Below are positions 16,729-27,024 of a DNA stretch of 47,204 bases, piece after piece. The notes beneath the pieces were generated by a model that saw only the letters and a program-made list of their open reading frames with translations, made no database searches and was not told where the DNA came from. This stretch comes from an uncultured bacterium (GTDB lineage: Bacteria > Patescibacteriota > Gracilibacteria > Absconditabacterales > Absconditicoccaceae): positions 1 through 47,204 of the forward strand of contig CAJZIX010000008.1 in assembly GCA_916049765.1 (NCBI GenBank). The letters are read 5' to 3'. A program made the translations under genes and the position numbers. Position 1 is the stretch's first letter, and the number at the start of each line of letters is the position of its first letter.

Positions 16729-18087
16729 ATGACAGAAAAAAAAGCATCTTCCTCTGCCAAAAAAGGTACGAAGAGACAGAGAGAAATTAAGACTTTTGTC
16801 TTAGATACAAATATTCCATTATCAGATCCTACCTGCCTTACGGGATTTAAGGAGCATAATGTTTGTATCCCGATTATTGTCCTTGAAGAGCTTGATAACT
16901 TCAAGAAAGGCAATGAAGCGGTAAATGTAAATGCTAGAGAATTTGGACGAATTCTAAAACAATTAACAGGAGATGAGCTTTTTAATGGAGGATTATCCCT
17001 TGGCAAAAGCCTCGGAAAGCTGACTATTGCTCTTGGGGTTGATTATCCTAAAGAGATGGAACAATCATTCTCTGAAGACACTCCAGATCACAGAATCCTC
17101 GCTATTGCTTTTACCAAAAAGCAACAGGGAGAGCATGTTGTTCTTGTAACTAACGACCTCAATCTCCAAATGAAAGCCAGAGCTCTAGGGGTTCTTTCTG
17201 AATCGTATCGCAATGATTCTGTAAAGGACATGACCAAAATTTACGGAAGTATTTCTGAGGTCGTTCCTACAGAAGAAGAATGGGAAGAAATATATTCTAA
17301 GAATCGAAAAGAACAGGATCCTATTCCTCCTCGTTTCAGGGACTATCCTGTCAATCAGCTTTTCGTACTCAAAGGACAGGAAAGTGTATTAGTCAGAAAA
17401 GGAGAATTAGGATTCATTCCGATCAGAAAGAACGAAAAAGTCTTCGGCATTCAGGCAAAAAATCACGAGCAAGAGTTTGCCTTTGATGCTTTACTTGATC
17501 CAAAGATTAGCCTTGTCGCTTTGACTGGTAAGGCAGGAACGGGAAAGACACTTCTTGCATTGGCTGCTGCTCTTAAACAAAAAGATCAATTTGAAGAGAT
17601 CCTTGTAGCCCGTCCCGCAGTGGAAATGAGTGACAAGACGCTTGGTTTCTTGCCAGGAGATAAAGATGAAAAAATTGATCCCTATATGATGCCGATTTAC
17701 GACAATTTGGCAGTTATTAGAGAAGCTGGCAAGCCCAAGCAGAGGACAAACGAGCCCATTCGTGAATGGGCAAAGGCGAACAACATTCAGGTTTTAGTCT
17801 TAAATTACATTCGTGGACGCTCACTTGCAGGTCGTTTTATTATCATTGATGAAGCTCAAAATCTAACTCCTCATGAAGTAAAAACCATTATCACTCGTGC
17901 AGGAGTGGGAACGAAGATTGTCATTATTGGCGATGTGAGCCAGATTGACTCACCTTACCAAAATGAACGCTCAAACGGACTTTCTTACTTGATTGATAAG
18001 TGGCTTGGACAGCCTGAATTTGTCCATGTTCACCTTACTCAAGGAGAAAGAAGCCCTCTAGCCGATAAGGCAGGAAGGATTATGTAA
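16729..18087 (+). CDS. phoH: PhoH-family ATPase with N-terminal PIN domain
   Basis: A 452-residue protein. A PIN-type nuclease domain covers ~20-160 (FVLDTNIPLSDP, DHRILAIA, VLVTNDLNLQMKA). The PhoH P-loop ATPase covers ~220-452, with Walker A GKAGTGKT at 267-274, FIIIDEAQN (Walker B, Asp374) and GDVSQIDSP. The PIN-PhoH fusion is common in bacteria and is linked to RNA metabolism and stress. It has no UGA codon in 452 residues despite ~30 Gly, unlike most neighbours; this may reflect chance, selection or recent acquisition. It has its own transcription unit, convergent with rarA. Confidence 0.95.
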   Translation: MTEKKASSSAKKGTKRQREIKTFVLDTNIPLSDPTCLTGFKEHNVCIPIIVLEELDNFKKGNEAVNVNAREFGRILKQLTGDELFNGGLSLGKSLGKLTIALGVDYPKEMEQSFSEDTPDHRILAIAFTKKQQGEHVVLVTNDLNLQMKARALGVLSESYRNDSVKDMTKIYGSISEVVPTEEEWEEIYSKNRKEQDPIPPRFRDYPVNQLFVLKGQESVLVRKGELGFIPIRKNEKVFGIQAKNHEQEFAFDALLDPKISLVALTGKAGTGKTLLALAAALKQKDQFEEILVARPAVEMSDKTLGFLPGDKDEKIDPYMMPIYDNLAVIREAGKPKQRTNEPIREWAKANNIQVLVLNYIRGRSLAGRFIIIDEAQNLTPHEVKTIITRAGVGTKIVIIGDVSQIDSPYQNERSNGLSYLIDKWLGQPEFVHVHLTQGERSPLADKAGRIM

Positions 18088-18103
18088 TAAAAATTCCTAT
18101 TTC

Positions 18104-18141
18104 AAAAACTCGCTTAGTTAGATGTGCTAGGCGAGTTTTTA
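18104..18141. terminator. Bidirectional terminator between phoH and rarA
   Basis: A 13-bp stem (AAAACTCGCTTAG / CTAGGCGAGTTTT, one G-U pair) lies between the convergent genes, with T-runs usable on both strands. Confidence 0.8.
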
Positions 18142-18161
18142 TAAAATCAAAAAATCTGATG

Positions 18162-19349
18162 TTATCCATATTTTCTTCCTTTAAGTTCCGGAGGAAAATG
18201 TTCTTGATCTACTTTTGCATCTTTAAAATCGTGAGCATATTGATAGCCTTTCCCATAGCCGAGTTCTGCCATCATTTTTGTAGGAGCATTTCTCAAATGG
18301 AGGGGAACCGGCAGATTTCAAAACTTTTGTACATCAGCTTTAGTTTGTTGGGCGATTTTGTAGCTAAGGTTGGATTTCGGAGCTTTTGCTAGATAAAGAG
18401 CTAATTGGAAAAGAAAAACTTCACATTCTGGCATTCAGATTTTTTGAATCGCTTCATAAACCTGATTGGCAAGCAAAAGAGCGTTATTATCTGCGGGTCC
18501 GATATCTTCACTCGCAAAACGTAGTAATCTCCTCGCAATATAAAGTGGATCTTCTCCAGCAATGAGCATCCTCTGAATCCAATAACAAGCTGCATTTGGA
18601 TCGGAATCACGAAGTGATTTATGTACAGCTGAAATGATATTATAATGATCTTCACCATCTCTATCATAATAATGCTTTTGAGTTCCGGCTTCTATCAAGG
18701 ATTCTTTTGTTAAATCTCCTTTTCATATAAGTAGTAAGGCTGATTCTAGGAGATTGATTGCATTTCTAAGATCTCAGTTGGCAGAAGAAGCAAGGAAGTG
18801 TAGGCTTTCATCATTGAGTTTAATGTCAGGGTAAAGTGATCAGATTTTTTCTTTTTGTAAACTTAAAAATCTGAAAATCTCCTCTGAGTTGATATTTTCA
18901 AAAACAAATAAACGACAGCGACTGAGTAAGGCGTTATTCACAGTGAAACTCGGGTTTTCAGTAGTCGCTCCAATCAGAGTAATTATTCCCTTCTCTACGA
19001 AAGGAAGTAGGGTGTCTTGCTGAGATTTGTTTCGACGATGGATCTCATCGAGGAAAACGAGCGTTGATTTCCCATATTTTTGATTGAGTTCCGCCTGTTG
19101 AATAATCATTGTGAGATCTTCTTTTTTGCTTCTTACTCAAGAGAGTGGAAAAAAATCTGCTTCTAGAGATGAAGCAATAATTTCAGCAAGAGTTGTTTTT
19201 CCACAACCTGGAGGACCTCGGAAAAGTAAAGAAGGACACTGTCTATTGGCAATGAAAGTAGACAGAGCTTTACCCTCTCAAATTAGATGAGATTGTCCGA
19301 CAAAAGTTTCTAGTGATTTCGGGCGGAGAAGTGATGAAAGGGGTTCCAT
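18162..19349 (-). CDS. rarA: Replication-associated recombination ATPase RarA/MgsA
   Basis: A 395-residue AAA+ clamp-loader-like ATPase acting at stalled forks. Walker A is GPPGCGKTTL; the Walker B region is LVFLDEIHRWNKSQQD; sensor-1 is GATTENPSF. Then come the RarA C-terminal blocks (YYDRDGEDHYNIISA, KSLRDSDPNAA, KMMAELGYGKGYQYAHD). Seven UGA codons. Two CGA codons fall on aromatic positions: F-x-GPPG (19218-19220; Trp in LWGPPG) and HR-x-NKSQQ (19032-19034; Phe or Trp in the family). Both support CGA=Trp. It has its own promoter. Confidence 0.95.
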
Positions 19350-19385
19350 AGCATAGAGAAAAAATAAAAGCTATTGTCTATTCTT

Positions 19386-19413
19386 ATAGTAGCCATTGTC
19401 TTTAAAACTTCAA
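19386..19413 (-). promoter_or_regulatory. Promoter of rarA
   Basis: On the minus strand: TTGAAG, a 16-bp spacer ending in ATGGC, and TACTAT, about 37 nt before the ATG. Confidence 0.6.
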
Positions 19414-19426
19414 GTTTACTAAAATG

Positions 19427-19450
19427 AAAAAAGACCCTAAATTTAGGGTC
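19427..19450 (-). terminator. Terminator of the two-gene membrane protein operon
   Basis: A perfect 18-bp palindrome (GACCCTAAATTTAGGGTC) is followed on the minus strand by T6. Confidence 0.75.
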
Positions 19451-19471
19451 ATAAAACAGTACTGAGATGAA

Positions 19472-21049
19472 TTAATGATTTGAGGCTGAACAAAGTCCGA
19501 CATTTCTAAGCATTCTGAAATATTCAAATTTTTTAATAATTTTATTGTAAGGAGAAAGGGTTTCATAAGTGTCCATATCCTCTTGAAGGGTAGTTTTTAA
19601 CTCAATCAAATTTCACATTCTAGAAATCAGAGAATCATCTGCATTTCCATTTCAAATTTTACCTGCGGCGTTTCCTTTATTCTCTATCTGAAGAATTGAA
19701 GCCTGAACCTGGTTAAGAGCTCATGAGAGATCTAAGGTATTCTTACTTCCACTAGCGAAACAGTTGGCTGTTAATTGTGAAGATATTTCCTCAGCATCTG
19801 CTGGATCTATACCTCTTCCGTAAATACTAAAATTAATATTTCAAAGATATTCATTGGTATTTGCTAAGGATAATCCTTGAGATTTTGCTTTATCAAAGGT
19901 AAAGGAGTCAATAGCTATCAAAGGGGGAATTTCAGCATAAAATCTCTTGAGAGCAAGTGGTTTGTTTACAAGTCCTTCTAATCCTATAGCATAGGCTAAT
20001 CCTGGAATATTTCTGTATTTATTTCTAAACATAAAATAACAAACATCATCAGACTGATCTCCTCTACATACAATACTTTCTTTGATCGCAGTGTCAATTA
20101 CCTTCTCGTCAATCAGAATATTTGGTACAGTATCTCCTGTGAAAATCCAGCTATAAAGATAACGAGAAATCACAGCATTATAAGTTTTTTCATCCTGTCC
20201 AGATGGTGTTATGTTATACTCTTCCATTAATTGACGAATTTGTTCTGGTTTTTGTGCTCTAATTACATCAAAGAGATAAAAGGTAAAGTCGTTTAAAAGT
20301 CATAAATTATTGATGTTTGAGGTCAATGAAAGTTTGTCTACAAGGAGAAGAAAAGCTCTTTTTGAATCTGATTTAAATGCAATATTCATTGGAATGCGAA
20401 AAAAACCGTTTTCTAGTTCTTCGATTTCTCCTATCTTCATATTCACAACTTCATTATCTCCAACATCTTTCCCGCTATCTTTAACGATACTACTCCACTG
20501 AGAGAGAAGAGAAATATCTTGATAAGGGTTCTGGTCAAGGTATTTTTTACCGAGGATTGAAAGGTCGATCTCTTTTGTGTACGGATCTTTCCAGATATTT
20601 AGGGAAGGAAGCAATAGATTTTTAAGGAAGTCGGTGTAAACACTTTTTTTGAAATCCAAATTTTCGGCTAATTCTTTTTTTCTTGCTTCGGCATCTTGAT
20701 ACATTCTTATGAGTTCAGCAACAGTTTTTGGGAGAGAATCTTTCTCGTCATTCATGATATCTGATTGTTGAAATCATGCCATATTATATTCTGAAAGCTG
20801 CTTTAAATCCCAAGTTCTTAAAGTAAGTTGATTGTTCTTATACCAAATAATACCTAATCAAACACAAAAAGTGATCATCATAACGATTAAAATACTTAAT
20901 GCTACATAATAGGATTGTTTGTTGATTCAGAAAGAAATGTTAATTTTTTTCCCATCCTTACCTTGTTTTTGGAGTCCTTCAAGGAATTCTTTCCACATTT
21001 TTTTTCACTTTTCCAAGAAAGAATTTAGATTTTGCTGTAGGGTATCCAT
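19472..21049 (-). CDS. Single-span membrane protein, distal of a pair
   Basis: A 525-residue protein with nine UGA codons. It has a short cytoplasmic N-terminus, one span (~residues 44-66, VALSILIVMMITFCVGLGII), a coiled-coil segment (~105-130) and a large outer part. The mid-region (NGFFRIPMNIAFKSDSKRAF, then LLLVDKLSLT) loosely recalls the PilO/GspM ferredoxin-like fold; this is a weak guess. It starts 35 nt after its partner (21085-22653), which has the same one-span layout and nearly the same length. They probably form one complex. No enzyme motif is visible. Confidence 0.65.
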
Positions 21050-21084
21050 AGTATTATTAAAAAAAGAATTAAAAGGATAATATG

Positions 21085-22653
21085 TTATTCTATAATGGGA
21101 TTTGCTATAAATCATGCTGCAGATCAAGACGATCAGAGTAATTCAGTTTGTAATACTCAAGTTCCTTGTGAGAGCTCTGAAGAAGAGGTAATTTTTCATA
21201 AAATCTCAGATTTTGCTTCTTTATCCTCTATAACTTCTTGTACTTTTGGGTTATATTTTTCGACAAAATCAAAGATTTCTCTATCTGTAGTTTTTTGAAT
21301 TGGAAGATTGAAGTTTTTAACCGAATTGTTTACTGTATATTTAGATCCTCAGATGGTAATTTGCTTAGGAGAAACCTTGATGTCTTTTGCATCAATTGCT
21401 TTTCCAACGATAAACGTACTCTGTTTTAAGAGTTTGATGAGTTCTGAAACGATAAAGATATGCGGACTTTTTACTCCTTGTTGAACGAGCGCATATTCAT
21501 CTTCTTTGAGAGTATTTACCTCGACGGTAAATCCAATGCTGTTACTTTTTCCATCAAAACTATTAAAAGTGATTGAAAAACTTGGGACATTGCTATATTC
21601 GAGTTTATTGTCAATAAATTCCATTAGTGTTTTGAAAAATGAGGTATCAAATTCTGATTCTTCTCTAATTTTTTTATAATACTCACTAAAATCATCAATT
21701 TTATCACACTTTACAGGTTCATAAGGATTATTATAACATACATTAAGGTAATATTCGACATCTCTTTCTCCTCTCTCTATCAGTTCATTCAATTTTTCTC
21801 TAATGTCAGATTTTGTGTATCATAAAGTATCAGCAAGAGAGGAAACGAAGACATCCATGAGTGAAAATACTTTCATAGCACTAGAAAACTTCACTACTTC
21901 AAGAGAAAGTAGGCTTCTTTGGATAGAACCTACAGCATTATTTTCCTTAAGAATGTCAACAAGATCTTGAGGAAAAAATCCATCTTTATTGAGATTTTCT
22001 GTGAGCTGATTGATGTCTGTTTTTGTCGTAATAATTTGATCCCCTAAAGTAGTTAAGCTATTTTGGAGAATATCTTTCTTTTGTACAAAGTTAAGCTTCC
22101 CATCGTTGAGAACTTTTTTTGCTCCAGCTTCTCCTTCTTTTGCAAGAGAGATGTTGTTGTATTGATCTTTATCAAAAAGTCCAAGCATTGCACCATATTC
22201 ATCATAGGTATCAGAGGTTTTTTGAACACGGTCTTGTTTTGAAATTTTATCTTGAGGGAATGTAGGTTGTGATTTGAGGTCTAAGTACTGATAAAATAAA
22301 TAATTCACAAAACTTAGAGCTCAAAAAAAAGCAATTCCTAAAACAGAAATAATAAATCATTTATTATATCTTTTTATTTCATATTGAGGTCCTTTGTTGA
22401 GTTTTGCAAGAGAATCATTGGTATCATCGAGTAAATCAACAGTAGATTTTTCGCTATCTTCCAAAGTTTTTTCCTGTGATTTTTGAAGAGAAGTGCTCAA
22501 TTTCTGAGGATTAGAAATTGAGTCTCCAATCCCCTCAATCTGCTGAGATTGCTCGATTAATTCAGGATTTGGCTGTGTTGCTCAGCTATTTTGGAGTTGA
22601 TCTGCCAAACTTCCTCATGAAAAGGGGTTTGTGTTTTCTTCAGTAATTGCCAT
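21085..22653 (-). CDS. Single-span membrane protein, proximal of a pair
   Basis: A 522-residue protein with eleven UGA codons. The first ~100 residues are polar and low-complexity (Asn, Gln, Ser, Pro). One span follows at ~107-128 (FIISVLGIAFFGALSFVNYL), then helical segments and a beta-rich part (FSITFNSFDGKSNSIGFTV). The C-terminal tail is Gly/Ser-rich, with four UGA among its last 22 codons. It is first in the two-gene operon, with a TTGACT-17-TATAAT promoter. The pair could be envelope machinery such as a pilus platform; the family is not recognised. Confidence 0.65.
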
Positions 22654-22691
22654 TGATTTTGTTTTATAAAGTAAAGAATCCTCTTTCTTCT

Positions 22692-22720
22692 ATTATATCA
22701 GAAAAAGCTTTAAAAGTCAA
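22692..22720 (-). promoter_or_regulatory. Promoter of the paired membrane protein operon
   Basis: On the minus strand: TTGACT, a 17-bp spacer and the consensus TATAAT, about 39 nt before the ATG. An AAAAGTC/GACTTTT hairpin at 22713-22736 overlaps the -35. Confidence 0.6.
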
Positions 22721-22816
22721 AAAAATCTGACTTTTCTTCAATAAATAAGTCTTTAGATAAATTTCAAAGCTAAAAAGTGATTTTTTTAAATTATAATTTT
22801 TTATCCTCAAGACAAT

Positions 22817-22844
22817 TTGCTATTCCTAAACGATTCCTTATACT
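22817..22844 (+). promoter_or_regulatory. Promoter of rlmN
   Basis: TTGCTA (22817-22822), a 16-bp spacer and TATACT (22839-22844), 32 nt before the ATG. Confidence 0.65.
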
Positions 22845-22876
22845 CAGTTTCGTTTTAAAATAAGAAAAAAATCTGA

Positions 22877-23983
22877 ATGAATGACCATAAACCAACCCTT
22901 TTCAACGAAGGAAAACTCAATGAGCGAGTAAAGGAACACAAACTTCAACCATTCAAAGTAAAACAAATCTTTTTTGAACTGTATAAAAATCAGAATACAG
23001 AATGGAATTCTTTAACTACACTTTCCAAGGATTTGAGGATGCAGCTTCAATCAGATTTTGATCTTTTAGCAATTGAACTGATAGACACTGTGGAGGCTAC
23101 TGATACGACAAAGTTCGCCTTCAAGACAAGAGATGGAAACTTGATCGAAGCGATTCTAATGTATCACCGGCAAAATGAAAAGTATATCCAAAATGGGAAG
23201 GCAAAGTTGAACCGTATTACGCTCTGTATTTCTTCGCAGGTTTGATGTGCAATGAAGTGTCTTTTTTGCGTAACAGGAAAACTTGGTTTCAAAAGGGATT
23301 TGACATGGGAAGAGATGATTTCTCAGATCCTCTTTGCCAATACCTATATCAAGAAAAGATTCTGAAAGAAAGAAGATGGAACGAATTACGCAATCAGAAA
23401 TGTAGTTTTTATGGGGATGGGAGAACCGCTGTTAAACTATGAAAATATTAGAAAATCACTAGAGATTATGCTCGCTCAAGACAGACTTTCCCTTGGAAGA
23501 AGGCATATTACCATTTCTACCTGTGGAATTATTCCTTGAATTGAAAAACTCATTGAAGATAAAGTAGATGTGAAGCTTGCAATCTCGCTCCATGCTCCTA
23601 ATCAAGAACTTAGAAATCAGATTATGCCAATTGCGAAAGCCTATCCTTTAGAAGAACTAATGAAAACTATAGATCGTTATGTCAAAGCTACGGATAATAG
23701 GATTTTTTATGAATACATCATGATTTATGGTGTTACCGATAAACCTGAACTGGCTCATCAGCTCGTAAAGCTGCTTAAAGGCAGACTCGCTCATCTCAAT
23801 CTCATTCCTTACAATGAAAACCCAGCTATTGACCTTAAAGAAAGTAAAAAAGCTGATATTCAGAAATTCAAACAGATCTTGGAGGAAGGTGGAGTTACGG
23901 TTACAGTGCGTGATAGTATGGGAAGAGAAGCAAAAGGAGCCTGTGGGCAGCTTGGCTATGAAAAAGTGAAAGATAAAAATTAG
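22877..23983 (+). CDS. rlmN: 23S rRNA/tRNA A2503/A37 C2-methyltransferase
   Basis: A 368-residue radical SAM enzyme. The cluster motif C-x3-C-x2-C is Cys124, Cys128, Cys131 (QVGCAMKCLFC). It is followed by TGKLGFKRDLTWEEM, VFMGMGEPLLNYENI, ITISTCGI and SLHAPNQELR. The second methyl-carrying Cys lies in KGACGQL near the C-terminus. UGA codes Gly123 directly before the first cluster Cys (23243-23245), invariant in the family; three UGA in total. Normal length. The ITP pyrophosphatase gene follows 23 nt downstream, probably in the same operon. Confidence 0.96.
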
Positions 23984-24006
23984 TTTTATTTTGTCCTTAG
24001 ATAATT

Positions 24007-24546
24007 ATGAAATTTGCTACATGAAATCAGAATAAACGAAAAGAAGCTGACGCTATTTTATGAGGAAATCTAGAGAGGGTTGATCTTGATTTAGATGAAA
24101 TTCAGTCGACACAAGTAGAAGATGTCGTAGAGCATAAAGCAAGACTCGCTTATCAAATAACTGGAGAACCTGTGCTTGTAGAAGATGCTGGACTTCGTTT
24201 TGAAGCTCGAAACGCTCTTCCCTGAGCTTTGATTAAGCGATTTATGAAGGAAGTAGGGACTCAAGGACTCTTAGACCAGCTTTCAATATTTAAAAATAGA
24301 AATGCTGAAGCGCTCTGTTGTGTAGGCTTTTTTGATGGAGAAACGGTACATAAATTTATAGGGAAAGTAAAGTGAACTATCAGTGAAACTCCGAGGTGAG
24401 AAACCAATTTTTGATGGGATCCTATTTTTATTCCGAACGGATCAGAAAAAACTTTCTGAGAAATGAATCCAGAAGAAAAAAATGCGATGAGTCACAGAAA
24501 ATTGGCTCGAGAACAAGCTAAAATATTTTTTGATCAGAATAATTAA
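24007..24546 (+). CDS. rdgB: Non-canonical purine NTP pyrophosphatase (RdgB/ITPase, HAM1)
   Basis: A 179-residue house-cleaning enzyme that hydrolyses ITP, dITP and XTP. Motifs: MKFATGNQNK, VEDAGLRFEA, LPGALIKWF, NFGWDPIFIP, KTFGEMNPEEKNAMSHRKLA. Seven UGA codons break the frame so often that no standard-code ORF over 60 codons exists here. Codon 78 (24238-24240, CGA) aligns with Trp of the GPYIKWF motif of eukaryotic ITPases, which this copy resembles more than E. coli RdgB. It is second in the rlmN operon. Its stop overlaps the stop of the convergent gene. Confidence 0.92.
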
Positions 24547-25109
24547 TCATAAAGAATTCCTAGCCAAGCAATTCCCATGAAGCTACTAAAAAAGCAGAGT
24601 ATTCAAAGAGTCCGCTGCAAAACCTTTGAGTCTAACATCTTTTTTGGAAGAAAAATAATAATCACATAACTTAACAAAAAGAAAAGACACCGATTAGCTA
24701 AAAAATACGGGAAAGTTTCCAAAGGTGGGACATCGCTCCCACAGCTAGGGCAGATTCTCATAAAAGGGATAGCTATCGGGAATCCCCAGCTTTTTCATTC
24801 ATAAAAAGCTGTTCCCTCAAATAAATCACTTTTCGAAAAGATAAAAAAGCTGATCCAAAGAAAAATTTGACTTATCCCTAGTGAAAAAAGTATGTTTTGT
24901 TTATATTTTTTTATCCAATAAGCAATCCCGATTACCGAGAGAAGGAGTGACATATAGAGTCCATATCGAGAAAAAGGATGGGTAACTAATAATTCTAATC
25001 CATAAAAAAAAGAAAAAAATGTCATTCGAAGGATACTTCCCGATCATGAGTTTGCTAATCGTTCTCCAAGAGGGCTTTTAATAATTTCTATTGCGATTTT
25101 TTCTATCAT
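24543..25109 (-). CDS. Membrane protein with a Cys-x2-Cys motif, unknown function
   Basis: A 188-residue protein with three UGA codons and about four spans (residues ~30-50, 55-75, 128-145, 158-180). An ICPSCGSD motif at ~113-120, between the second and third spans, could bind metal or form a disulfide. No family recognised. Its stop shares four bases with the convergent rdgB stop (AATTAATC). It has its own promoter. Confidence 0.65.
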
Positions 25110-25136
25110 CAAAATATGATAAATAAAGTGCTTGAT

Positions 25137-25164
25137 ATGCTAAATATTTATCTTTGAAAAGCAA
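25137..25164 (-). promoter_or_regulatory. Promoter of the Cys-x2-Cys membrane protein
   Basis: On the minus strand: TTGCTT, a 16-bp spacer and TAGCAT, ending 27 nt before the ATG. It begins just after the terminator of the preceding gene. Confidence 0.5.
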
Positions 25165-25200
25165 GTTAAAAAAACCTGAATAAAGACTTCAGGTTTTCTT
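25165..25200 (-). terminator. Terminator of the TIM-barrel protein gene
   Basis: A 10-bp perfect stem (AAAACCTGAA / TTCAGGTTTT) with a T7 run on the minus strand lies 17 nt after the stop at 25217. Confidence 0.75.
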
Positions 25201-25216
25201 TTTTTTCTTGTAAAAT

Positions 25217-25987
25217 TTATTCTTCCCCGTATTTTTGGATAAACTCTCTCGCTCTGGTTAAAATCATTTCAATTTTATCTCCATCTGCAAGCTCATCTTT
25301 AGTTAGTGAAAGCTTTACGCTGAATGGACGGAGATATCCAGTCTTTTTTATCTTTTTAAAGAAGCTTGGAAGTTTAAGAATTCATTCTCCAGGAAGTTGA
25401 TGAGGAGTTCAGGACTTTGATTTATCAGAAATATATACCAGAGCAAGATAAGGAGCAAAATCATCAAGTTTATTGATAAAAATTGTTTCCAGATCGTCTA
25501 CATTCATATTTGCAAGATCTAGAGCAAGGTTGCATCCATATTTTTTTATAATATCGACAACGTTACTAAAGCGATAGGCAGGAATCGGTAAGGCAAAAAC
25601 ATTTCTATCTTCAGGATTGATGATTGCGAAATGGAGTGCAGGATTCTGAGTTTGATATTCTGAAATATTATTGGAAATAAAAGAGTAGGATTTAAAATCA
25701 AAAAATTTCGGAGCATTAATCGTAATCAAATCACAGTCTGTTGCTTCACAGAGATCAAGTACCTTATTCATTTCTTTGCTATTCAAAAGAGCTGAAGTTT
25801 GAATAGAATAAATGGGTAACTCATATTTTTTTACCAGGTTTTTGACATAATTTTCATTCCAGGCATCAAATCCTTTAGAAATTGCTAGGTCGATTCCATC
25901 ATAACCACATTTTTTTGCCATATCGAAGATTATATCTAAACCATAACCCAGCATAGTATCAGTGCTCAAGATAATTTTGTTTTTCAT
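25217..25987 (-). CDS. TIM-barrel protein, sugar isomerase / AP endonuclease 2 superfamily
   Basis: A 256-residue protein with two UGA codons. It begins with a beta-strand and the GYDGIDLAIS block, followed by alternating strands such as LPIYSIQTSALL, CDLITINAPK and CNLALDLANM, typical of xylose-isomerase-like barrels. The C-terminal HQLPGEGILKLPSFFKKI matches the family's HxxPGxGxI block near the metal site. Some expected metal ligands (Glu of the LE motif, His pairs) are not obvious, so the catalytic role is unsure. Monocistronic. Confidence 0.75.
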
Positions 25988-26020
25988 TTGATTTTAATAT
26001 TTAGGTGTAAAGAACAATTA

Positions 26021-26049
26021 AGTATAGTCAAAATTTTGGTTTTTGTCAA
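26021..26049 (-). promoter_or_regulatory. Promoter of the TIM-barrel protein gene
   Basis: On the minus strand: the consensus TTGACA, a 17-bp spacer and TATACT, about 34 nt before the ATG. Confidence 0.65.
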
Positions 26050-26052
26050 TTT

Positions 26053-27006
26053 TTAGTTAAAAATCAGAAGATTAGCAATCAAATATGCTGAACCGATTAA
26101 AAGAATTCCTCAAAGAGCATAAATAATCGTTTTCTTGAGCGACTTAAAGGTTTCTGTATCATCGGGTTTGGTGAGTATTTTATACGTCTGAACTAAAATA
26201 AGAAGTAGAAGGACAAAAGCAACAAGTCCTAAAGCCCAATTCATTATCGTAAAGAAAATTGGAATTTCTTTTGGATTTAAAATTTGGGTTCAAATTTGAG
26301 AAAGATTTGAGGTTCATCCTTTTAAAACAGCATCTTGTTTCCCATATACTGCTTCTACAATCTGTTTCGCAGCAATGATGAAAAGCATTCCAACCGTTGT
26401 CCAGGTAATGACTCCTATTGCTTTTTTCTTTGTCCCATCATCTTGGGCAGTAATGTAGGCAAACACACGAGTCATCATAAGAATGACAAGAAATCCTAGA
26501 GAGAGATATACGGCTATTTTGATAAATGGAAATCAGATTTTATCGTAGAGCACAGTAATCCAATCTATGGTAGTCATTGCTTCTCCACTACCTGTTTTAA
26601 AGAGGTCTGAAAAAATTACCCAACTCAAATATTTGGCACTATACATGATGATAATCGCAATTGCACCATAAACCATCATACTGACTCCATCTTTGAGTTT
26701 TCAGCTATCAGAAGAGGTCAGTATTGAATAGAGTCCAAACATCGCTACCAATACTCCAACAATTACGATGATAGGAAAGAGGACATCAATTACTTTTAGC
26801 ATAAGAGAGGTTACTTTCCCTCCAATAAGAGTATCTTCAATTGGATTATCTAGATGTTCTCTGATGCTTTCTACTCATTTTCCCAGAGAGGTAGAAAAAT
26901 TATTATTAGCATCAGTAGATTGTGCTTTTACTGGAAGGGTGAATATTCATAACCCAAAAATACAAGCAATAACTGTGAAAATATATTTACGAAAAGTCAT
27001 TTTCAT
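26053..27006 (-). CDS. Exported membrane protein with three pilin-like hairpin modules
   Basis: A 317-residue protein with seven UGA codons. A signal peptide (residues 1-28, ending LPVKAQS) is followed by three units, each span - short polar loop - span: ~70-130 (loop TSSDSGKLKDG), ~160-222 (loop TAQDDGTKKKA) and ~252-316 (loop TKPDDTETFKSLKK). Each resembles the single hairpin of the pilin-like protein at 42638-43108 (NWVLG, then GDDKKYQ, then a second span). It is the last gene of the VirB4 operon, 18 nt after the preceding gene. It could be a VirB6-like channel or a multi-pilin scaffold; that is inference. Confidence 0.7.
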
Positions 27007-27024
27007 AATAGTAAGAATAAATGG

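Noticed and set aside
24007..24546. Pseudogenes inferred from many in-frame UGA codons
   Set aside because: All UGA fall on Gly positions, all motifs are intact, and a UGA-reading tRNA-Gly is present.
24543..24546. Overlapping convergent stops here and at 39485-39488 as a regulatory device
   Set aside because: Shared stop bases between convergent genes are common in compact genomes; no further signal was seen.
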